A DNA stretch of 64,000 nucleotides from assembly GCA_035771165.1 (NCBI GenBank), contig JAWNZC010000001.1, positions 868,001 to 932,000 on the forward strand, read 5' to 3'. Below, piece after piece: positions 55,015 to 64,000 of the stretch (position 1 is its first letter; the number at the start of each line of letters is the position of its first letter). Under the pieces are notes generated by a model. It was not told where the DNA came from. It did not search any database and worked only from the letters and a program-made list of their open reading frames with translations. The translations under genes were made by a program, and so were the position numbers. The DNA comes from Paragorgia papillata (Eukaryota; Cnidaria; Anthozoa; Scleralcyonacea; Coralliidae).

Positions 55015-55499
55015 CATTAGCCTGAGAAAACAGCCGCCTCTTCTCGCTCGCCCCCTCGCGGAAGAGGAGACGTCTGAGCAACCGGCCAAGAAATTCCATA
55101 CTGATGACGTAAACCGAGATTCGGGTAGTAGCGCTGATTGGTTACTTTGTTACGACAGTTCGAAGTCTCGACAGGAAGTGGCGCTCGATGTCTTGCAAAA
55201 TCGTCCAATTTCGACAGGGAAATGCAACTCAAACTCGCTTTAGGAAAACTATCTATCTATCTTTCGTTGTTGGCAAAAACTAAGCTTTAACTTTGTTATT
55301 TCAGACAGGAATGATGTCGGAGTTGATCTTGGTCGAGCCGAGTTTTGAATGATCGTATGATTACAAAGTAACCAATCAGCGCTACTACCCGAATCTCGGC
55401 AGATTTACGTCATCAGTATGGAATTTCTTGGCTCCTTGTTCAGACGTCTCTTTCGCGAGGGGGCGAGTGAGAAGAGGCGGCTGTTTTCTCAGGCTAATG
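55015..55499. mobile_element. Harbinger-like MITE, TTA target duplication
   Basis: Inverted ends start CATTAGCCTGAGAAAACAGC and extend about 130 bp (through cttctcgctcgccccctcgcg, gacgtctga and ggtagtagcgctgattgg). TTA flanks both sides (55012-55014 and 55500-55502), the duplication size of PIF/Harbinger elements. The short centre has no gene. Confidence 0.8.
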
Positions 55500-55511
55500 T
55501 TACATGTATAA

Positions 55512-56000
55512 TTAATCAAAAACCGCAGACAGAACTGTTGAATAGTTTATTTCCCTGCGCGCTGTTCGCCTAGAAGTTGACGTACTGGTAGAGTTTTCTT
55601 TTCTGGTCACGGTTCTGGCCTGGCTGCTATTGCGACCTCCACGAGTTCGAGCACCACGATTAACATCCCGGTCGTGCGTTGTTGCTTTGCGTCTGGCATG
55701 CCGTTCTGCTCTCTTTATTAATAGCCCAGTGGGGAGCATCTTTCGGAGAACATTTGCTTGAATTTCCAACCTTGATTCGCCCGGTTGGCTCGCTCATGTA
55801 CTCTTTTTTCTTCCCCCTTGCCCTGTCGTCCAGTGTGTTGAAGAATTTTGTCACTTCGTCTGCCCTCCAGTTTAATTTAAGGTGACACCAACCATCGCCA
55901 TCCAAAACATCTGCATCCTCTGACATTAGTCGATTTTTAGGACAGATCCAAACTGTTGATACTCATCTTCAGTAGCCTCTTTCCACCTCCTTTCTAGCAA
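55512..56000 (-). CDS. Terminal exon of an unknown gene, with frame changes
   Basis: The acceptor TTTTTTTAG at 56001 leads into LLERRWKEATEDEYQQFGSV; a frame change then gives DGWCHLKLNWRADEVTKFFN, TLDDRARGKKKEY and PKDAPHWAI. The WRA.E…F…LD and P..AP.WAI features resemble those of the exon at 36742-37113. A further overlapping frame is Arg/Thr/Ser-rich to 55512. Likely a decayed member of the same gene family. Confidence 0.45.
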
Positions 56001-56009
56001 CTAAAAAAA

Positions 56010-56950
56010 ACAAAGAAACAAGCATATTGATTAGCATATAAGGTTCTCCCAAGGACATTAGATTCCATTTATTTCTATTTTGTTTTAACTATAGTTCTTT
56101 ATGCCTGTAGAGGAGAAAAATTAGTAAAATCACAAAAATATAAAGAGGTGGCACTAGCAAGTTTGTGACGTAAACACTTGAACCTGGACAATTGAAATCA
56201 TACGAAAAGCTGATTTATGATTAATATAACTTGTGCAAGTTTCCAACCGCATATGTATTAAAATATTTGACGCTTTTCAAGTACGTTTACAGTACTTTAA
56301 TGCATGGTAAAATCGTTCCTCCGTTGACGTCAGACACTTGCTAGGGCCAGACTCTTTTACAAAACGGCTTTTTATAAAAATACTTCAATATTCGTCGATT
56401 CAACATCCCAAACTCAACGGGGGAAAAAATTAATTCAATATATTCATCATATTCGGATTCTACGTGCTTTAATACATATATAAAGCGAAAAATTTAATTT
56501 GCCTTCAATTGACCTTTAAAAGTACTTCAAAAAAAATCTATTAAAAATAGCACTCTAAAACAAAACAACCCGTAAGCATTATTGTATGACGCAGTATACT
56601 ATTAGTTCTGTATAGAAAAAAAAAAAAGAGAGCCAGTACAAAAAAAAGGAGAGCCGGTACAAAAAAAATAAAATAAATAAAAATAAAAAAACGAGGAAAA
56701 AAACCCAAAACAGAGCCAGTACATGTATATACCAGGCACTTAGTTCCTGCAGCAAGCAGAAACATGCTGTATTTGCTTTACCCTTTCTCTCCTGCTACGC
56801 ATACACATTTTTCTCTTTTTCCGTGGAGTAATGGGATTGTCTGTTATCTTCTTGATTGATCGAAAATGAGTTTTCACGGCCTCTACAACAAAAAGAAAGC
56901 ATATTAAAATATGACTGTTTCTAAAGAATAAGAAAAAAATACGACGGTCA
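56010..56950. other. No gene; short A-rich tandem repeat
   Basis: Near 56625-56720, three copies of gagccagtacaaaaaaa-like units and an A/T-rich tract. Nothing else identified. Confidence 0.5.
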
Positions 56951-56959
56951 CCTTTACTT

Positions 56960-57136
56960 TACTGGGCCCATGCGCACTTCACGCTATCCGAATGTATTTC
57001 ACCGATGCTTTCCCACATGCGGTTGTCACGGACGATCGCATGTGTATAAGTAATTGGTGAAATTCATTCAGATTGTTCCAAGCTACACTGATGAGCTGTT
57101 GTACAGCGAAACACCGTGTCTGTAGATTGAACTATA
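56960..57136 (+). repeat. Dispersed repeat carrying a hammerhead ribozyme, copy 2
   Basis: Inverted copy of 44767-44942 with few differences, ending in an AT microsatellite at 57136-57150. Confidence 0.85.
57083..57125 (+). ncRNA. Hammerhead ribozyme, copy 2
   Basis: Same 43-nt structure as copy 1 on the plus strand: CTACA, core CTGATGA, helix II GCTGT/ACAGC with a TGT loop, GAAA, short helix III, cleavage C at 57120 and TGTAG. All core bases are intact. Confidence 0.8.
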
Positions 57137-57149
57137 TATATATATATTA

Positions 57150-57799
57150 TGCCACAGTACCTCCAAAATGACTATATGAGAATTTGATTTTGTATAATAT
57201 GGCTTTTATGATAGTGTTAAAGCAGCCAAATCAATATTTTAAGAATAGAATTTGAATTAAATACATCTATTTAACATTCTGTGTTGATTTGTTCCTTGAC
57301 CACTCCATTTTTCTCCAAAACTACTGAAAATATTTTCCTAGATTTTTTGGGATTGGTTTCATTAACTAAGTTGAGTTGTACCATATGATAGGTTTAAAGA
57401 AGTTGTTCAAATTGTTAGGAAATAAGAATACTTTATGTTAAATTATTGTGACTCGTGTGACCCTAAAATGATGGCATTGTCACTGTGGGCTAACACAAAG
57501 CCAATACCCCATTTCGAAATTTAGAATTTGAAATAAGTTATTAAATAGCAATGGCAAGTTGAACAGATAAAGTAATGAAGAAATTCAGTTTTGATACAAG
57601 AAATAGGACACTTTTCTTAAAAAGTAACAATATTTGTTCTATCACAATGCATAATTATGTATGAACTTATTTCTGTACCCACAATGCCTGTGGATAATTG
57701 TCGTAATTTTTGTTCACATTCCAGAAGGGCAAGATATTGTAGCACCCAAAAATGGTATTGTAGGTGTTATAGTATGGTTGGATATACTGTACTGCCGAA
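57150..57799. other. No gene recognised
   Basis: AT-rich sequence leading into satellite B; the last ~100 bp show weak similarity to the satellite monomer. Confidence 0.5.
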
Positions 57800-60700
57800 T
57801 TTTTGTTGTATACAATGGACAATCTGTGTACATTCAGATGAAACATCAGGAGACAAGCCAGATTGTTGGCATTGCAATATATGTTTACCTTACACATGAA
57901 CATACTCTAGGCACCCTGAGATAACAAATTTATTAGTTTAGTTTTATTGTATACAATGGATCTGTGTGCATTCAGACGAAACAACAGGACACGCGCCAGA
58001 TTGTTGTCATTGAAATATTTTATGTTTACCTTACACATGAACATACTGTAGGCACCCTGAGATAACAAATTTACTAGTTTAGTTTTATTGTATACAGTGG
58101 ATAATCTGTGTGCATTCAGAGCAAACATCAGGACACGAGCCAGATTGTTGTCATGGCAATAATATAATATGTTTACCTTACACATGAACATACTGTAGGC
58201 ACCCTGAGATAACAAATTTACTAGTTTAGTTTTATTGTATACAGCGGATAATCTGTGTGCATTCAGAGCAAACATCAGGACGTGACCCAGATTGTTGTCA
58301 TTGCAATATAATATGTTTACCTTACACATGAACATACTGTAGGCACCCTGAGTTAACAAATTTACTAGTTTACTTTTATTGTATACAATGGACAATTATC
58401 TGTGTGCATTCACACGAAACATCAGGACATGAGCCAGATTGTTGTCATTGCAATAATATAATATGTTTACCTTACACGTGAACATACTGTAGGCACCCTG
58501 TGATAACAAATTTATTAGTTTAGTTTTATTGTATACAATGGACAATCTGTGTGCATTCAGACGAAACATCAGGACACAAGCCAGATTGTTGTCATTCCCA
58601 TATTATATGTTTACCTTACACATGAACATATTGTTGGTATCCTGAGATAACAAATTTATTAGTTTAGTTTTATTGTATACAATGGAAAATCTGTGTGCAT
58701 TCAGACGAAACATCAGGACACGAGCCAGATTGTTGTCATTGAAATATTTTATGTTTACCTTACACATGAACATACTGTAGGCACCCTGAGATAACAAATT
58801 TACTAGTTTAGTTTTATTGTATACAGTGGATAATCTGTGTGCATTCAGAGCAAACATCAGGACACGAGCCAGATTGTTGTCATTGCAATAATATAATATG
58901 TTTACCTTACACATGAACATACTGTAGGCACCCTGAGATAACAAATTTACTAGTTTAGTTTTATTGTATACAATGGACAATCTGTGTGCATTCAGACGAA
59001 GCATCAGGACACGAGCCAGATTGTTGTCATTGCAATATTATATTTTTTACCTTACACATGAACATACTGTAGGCACCCTGAGATAACAAATTTATTAGTT
59101 TAGTTTTATGGTATACAATGGACAATCTGTGTGCATTCAGACGAAACATCAGGACACAAGCCAGATTGTTGTCATTCCCATATTATATGTTTACCTTACA
59201 CATGAACATACTGTTGGTATCCTGAGATAACAAATTTATTAGTTTAGTTTTATTGTATACAATGGAAAATCTGTGTGCATTCAGACAAAACACCAGGACA
59301 CGAGCCAGATTGTTGTCATTGAAATATTTTATGTTTACCTTACACATGAACATACTGTAGGCACCCTGAGATAAAACATTTATTAGTTTAGTTTTATTGT
59401 ATACAATGGAGAATCTGTGTGCATTTCAGATGAAACATCAGGACACAAGCCAGATTGTTGTCACTGCAATATTTTATGTTTACCTTACACATGAACATAC
59501 TGTAGGCACACCGAGATAACAAATTTATTAGTTTAGTTTTATTGCATACAATGGACACTGTGTGTGCATTCAGACGAAACATCAGGACACGAGCCAGACT
59601 GTTGTCATTGAAATATTTTATGTTTACCTTACACATGAACATACTGTAGGCACCCTGAAATAACAAATTTATTAGTTTAGTTTTATTGCATACAATGGAC
59701 AATCTGTGTGCATTCAGACGAAACATCAGGACACAAGCTAGATTGTTGTCATTGCAATAATATAATATGTTTACCTTACACATGAACATACTGTAGGCAC
59801 CCTGAGATAACAAATTTACTAGTTTAGTTTTATTGTATACAGTGGATAATCTGTGTGCATTCAGAGCAAACATCAGGACGTGACCCAGATTGTTGTCATT
59901 GCAATATAATATGTTTACCTTACACATGAACATACTGTAGGCACCCTGAGTTAACAAATTTACTAGTTTACTTTTATTGTATACAATGGACAATTATCTG
60001 TGTGCATTCACACGAAACATCAGGACATGAGCCAGATTGTTGTCATTGCAATAATATAATATATTTACCTTACACATGAACATACTGTAGGCACCCTGAG
60101 TTAACAAATTTACTAGTTTACTTTTATTGTATACAATGGACAATTATCTGTGTGCATTGACACGAAACATCAGGACATGAGCCAGATTGTTGTCATTGCA
60201 ATAATATAATATGTTTACCTTACACATGAACATACTGTAGGCACCCTGAGATAACAAATTTACTAGTTTAGTTTTATTGTATACAGTGGATAATCTGTGT
60301 GCATTCAGAGCAAACATCAGGACACGAGCCAGATTGTTGTCATTGCAATAATATAATATGTTTACCTTACACATGAACATACTGTAGGCACCCTGAGATA
60401 ACAAATTTACTAGTTTAGTTTTATTGTATACAGTGGATAATCTGTGTGCATTCAGAGCAAACATCAGGACGTGAGCCAGATTGTTGTCATTGCAATATAA
60501 TATGTTTACCTTACACATGAACATACTGTAGGCACCCTGAGTTAACAAATTTACTAGTTTACTTTTATTGTATACAATGGAAAATCTGTGTGCATTCAGA
60601 CGAAACATCAGGACACGAGCCAGATTGTTGTCATTGAAATATTTTATGTTTACCTTACACATGAACATACTGTAGGCACCCTGAGATAACAAATTTCCTA

Positions 60701-63700
60701 GTTTAGTTTTATTGTATACAATGGAAAATCTGTGTGCATTCAGACGAAACATCAGGACACGAGCCAGATTGTTGTCATTGCAATATTATATGTTTACCTT
60801 ACACATGAACATACTGTTGGTATCCAGAGATAACAAATTTATTAGTTTAGTTTTATTGTATAGAATGGAAAATCTGTGTGCATTCAGACGAAACATCAGG
60901 ACACGAGCCAGATTGTTGTCATTGCAATATTTTATGTTTACCTTACACATGAACATACTGTAGGCACCCTGAAATAACAAATTTATTAGTTTAGTTTTAT
61001 TGCATACAATGGACAATACGAGCCAGATTGTTGTCATTGCAATAATATAATATGTTTACCTTACACATGAACATACTGTAGGCACCCTGAGATAACAAAT
61101 TTACTAGCTTAGTTTTATTGTATACAGTGGATAATCTGTGTGCATTCAGAGCAAACATCAGGACGTGACCCAGATTGTTGTCATTGCAATATAATATGTT
61201 TACCTTACACATGAACATACTGTAGGCACCCTGAGTTGACAAATTTACTAGTTTACTTTTATTGTATACAATGGACAATTATCTGTGTGCATTCACACGA
61301 AACATCAGGACATGAGCCAGATTGTTGTCATTGCAATAATATAATATGTTTACCTTACACGTGAACATACTGTAGGCACCCTGTGATAACAAATTTATTA
61401 GTTTAGTTTTATTGTATACAATGGACAATCTGTGTGCATTCAGACAAAACATCAGGACACGAGCCAGATTGTTGTCATTGCAATATTATATTTTTTACCT
61501 TACACATGAACATACTGTAGGCACCCTGAGATAACAAATTTATTAGTTTAGTTTTATTGTATACAATGGACAATGTGTGTGCATTCAGACGAAACATCAG
61601 GACACAAGCCAGATTGTTGTCATTCCCATATTATATGTTTACCTTACACATGAACATACTGTTGGTATCCTGAGATAACAAATTTATTAGTTTAGTTTTA
61701 TTGTATACAATGGAAAATCTGTGTGCATTCAGACGAAACATCAGGACACGAGCCAGATTGTTGTCATTGAAATATTTTATGTTTACCTTACACATGAACA
61801 TACTGTAGGCACCCTCAGATAACAAATTTATTAGTTTAGTTTTATTGCATACAATGGACAATCTGTGTGCATTCAGACGAAACATCAGGACACGAGCCAG
61901 ATTGTTGTCATTGCAATAATATAATATGTTTACCTTACACATGAACATACTATAGGCACCCTGAGATAACAAATTCACTAGTTTAGTTTTATTGTATACA
62001 GTGGATAATCTGTGTGCATTCAGAGCAAACATCAGGACGTGACCCAGATTGTTGTCATTGCAATATAATATGTTTACCTTACACATGAACATACTGTAGG
62101 CACCCTGAGTTAACAAATTTACTAGTTTACTTTTATTGTATACAATGGACAATTATCTGTGTGCATTCACACGAAACATCAGGACATGAGCCAGATTGTT
62201 GTCATTGCAATAATATAATATGTTTACCTTACACGTGAACATACTGTAGGCACCCTGTGATAACAAATTTATTAGTTTAGTTTTATTGTATACAATGGAC
62301 AATCTGTGTGCATTCAGACGAAACATCAGGACACGAGCCAGATTGTTGTCATTGCAATATTATATTTTTTACCTTACACATTAACATACTGTAGGCACCC
62401 TGAGATAACAAATTTATTAGTTTAGTTTTATTGTATACAATGGAAAATCTGTGTGCATTCAGACGAAACATCAGGACACGAGCCAGATTGTTGTCATTGA
62501 AATATTTTATGTTTACCTTACACATGAACATACTGTAGGCACCCTGAGATAACAAATTTACTAGTTTAGTTTTATTGTATACAGTGGATAATCTGTGTGC
62601 ATTCAGAGCAAACATCAGGACGTGACCCAGATTGTTGTCATTGCAATATAATATGTTTACCTTACACATGAACATACTGTAGGCACCCTGAGTTAACAAA
62701 TTTACTAGTTTACTTTTATTGTATACAATGGACAATTATCTGTGTGCATTCACACGAAACATCAGGACATGAGCCAGATTGTTGTCATTGCAATAATATA
62801 ATATGTTTACCTTACACGTGAACATACTGTAGGCACCCTGTGATAACAAATTTATTAGTTTAGTTTTATTGTATACAATGGACAATCTGTGTGCATTCAG
62901 ACGAAACATCAGGACACGAGCCAGATTGTTGTCATTGCAATAATATAATATGTTTACCTAACACATGAACATACTGTAGGCACCCTGAGATAACAAATTT
63001 ACTAGTTTAGTTTTATTGTATACAGTGGATAATCTGTGTGCATTCAGAGCAAACATCAGGATACGAGCCAGATTGTTGTCATTGCAATAATATAATATGT
63101 TTACCTTACACATGAACATACTGTAGGCACCCTGAGATAACAAATTTACTAGTTTAGTTTTATTGTATACAGTGGATAATCTGTGTGCATTCAGAGCAAA
63201 CATCAGGATGTGACCCAGATTGTTGTCATTGCAATATAATATGTTTACCTTACACATGAACATACTGTAGGCACCCTGAGTTGACAAATTTACTAGTTTA
63301 CTTTTATTGTATACAATGGACAATTGTCTGTGTGCATTCATACGAAACATCAGGACATGAGCCAGATTGTTGTCATTGCAATAATATAATATGTTTACCT
63401 TACACGTGAACATACTGTAGGCACCCTGTGATAACAAATTTATTAGTTTAGTTTTATTGTATACAATGGACAATCTGTGTGCATTCAGACGAAACATCAG
63501 GACACGAGCCAGATTGTTGTCATTGCAATATTATATTTTTTACCTTACACATGAACATACTGTAGGCACCCTGAGATAACAAATTTATTAGTTTAGTTTT
63601 ATTGTATACAATGGACAATCTGTGTGCGTTCAGACGAAACATCAGGACACAAGCCAGATTGTCGTCATTCCCATATTATATGTTTGCCTTACACATGAAC

Positions 63701-64000
63701 ATACTGTTGGTATCCTGAGATAACAAATTTATTAGTTTAGTTTTATTGTATAGAATGGAAAATCTGTGTGCATTCAGACGAAACATCAGGACACGAGCCA
63801 GATTGTTGTCATTGCAATATTTTATGTTTACCTTACACATGAAGATACTGTAGGCACCCTGAAATAACAAATTTATTAGTTTAGTTTTATTGCATACAAT
63901 GGACAATCTGTGTGCATTCAAACGAAACATCAGGACACGAGCCAGATTGTTGTCATTGCAATAATATAATATGTTTACCTTACACATGAACATACTGTAG
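57800..64000. repeat. Satellite B, ~144-147 bp monomers
   Basis: About 42 tandem monomers run to the window end. Each contains phrases such as ccttacacatgaacatactg, taggcaccctgagataac and atcaggacacgagccagatt. Monomers come in variants: one with caattatctgtg and cacacgaaac (near 58390, 59990, 60140, 61275, 62150, 62735 and 63320), one with ttggtatcctgag (near 58630, 59215, 61665 and 63705). Late in the array the first variant returns every ~585 bp, i.e. every four monomers. On the minus strand most monomers stay open (YNKTKLVNLLSQGAYSMFMC…), because lengths differ by three bases; the TTATC variant supplies a stop. This is satellite, not a proven protein gene. Confidence 0.95.

Noticed and set aside
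57907..63993. Series of 80-202-codon minus-strand frames as a repeat-protein gene
   Set aside because: They follow satellite monomers, are broken at regular variants, and lack start context or splice sites.
1..64000. CRISPR array or prokaryotic operon
   Set aside because: Tandem repeats lack unique spacers of constant length, and the genes are spliced or eukaryotic mobile elements.

Overview
This is eukaryotic, AT-rich, very repeat-rich DNA. The introns look canonical (GT/AG). The mobile-element mix includes Penelope-like retroelements with GIY-YIG and hammerhead ribozymes, BEL/Pao, Ty3/Gypsy, a CR1/L2-type LINE, hAT, Tc1/mariner, Harbinger-like MITEs and an integrated HUH-SF3 Rep gene. That mix suggests a marine invertebrate, most likely a cnidarian such as an anthozoan; this is an inference from element types, not from a host marker gene. 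I found no complete ordinary host gene, tRNA, rRNA or CRISPR array.

Layout. 1-1951 is a satellite of ~145-160 bp monomers in a four-monomer higher-order repeat. 1952-9250 is a decayed BEL/Pao element on the minus strand, split by a ~3.7 kb insert (2462-6185). The insert carries a frameshifted Tc1-like transposase (+) and a frameshifted HUH/SF3 Rep gene (-), pointing towards each other. A ~190 bp copy of BEL/Pao sequence lies on both sides of the insert. 9525-18122 holds a series of small minus-strand exons with good splice sites, including a PHD finger at the 3' end and the start of a RecQ-like helicase at the 5' side. A nearly complete LINE sits in one intron. 18432-26966 is a Penelope-like unit: two direct copies of a terminal repeat flank a reverse transcriptase fragment, and the second copy has been hit by a 2.68 kb TIR element (9 bp TSD), an intact hAT transposon and a foldback element.

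26990-37113 contains a GRF zinc-finger pseudogene, two more minus-strand exons, a 1.1 kb hAT-like MITE (8 bp TSD), an apparently intact Tc1/mariner transposon with 420 bp TIRs, and the last exon of another minus-strand gene. 37350-45814 is mostly MITEs, hairpins and simple repeats. It includes a hammerhead ribozyme and a mariner-type MITE that keeps the first codons of a transposase. 45820-48292 is a truncated Ty3/Gypsy element. 50553-52180 holds two Penelope-like copies head to head. 52408-52898 is a long near-perfect hairpin. 55015-55499 is a Harbinger-like MITE. A second copy of the hammerhead-bearing repeat lies at 56960-57136. 57800 to the end is a second satellite of ~144-147 bp monomers.

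In functional terms the window is a pile of nested and decayed mobile elements between two satellite arrays. Only the Tc1/mariner transposon (33856-35967) and the hAT transposon (22823-26307) look coding-competent for transposition; the LINE has an open EN-RT frame but is 5' truncated. The most unusual object is the Rep + Tc1 insert.
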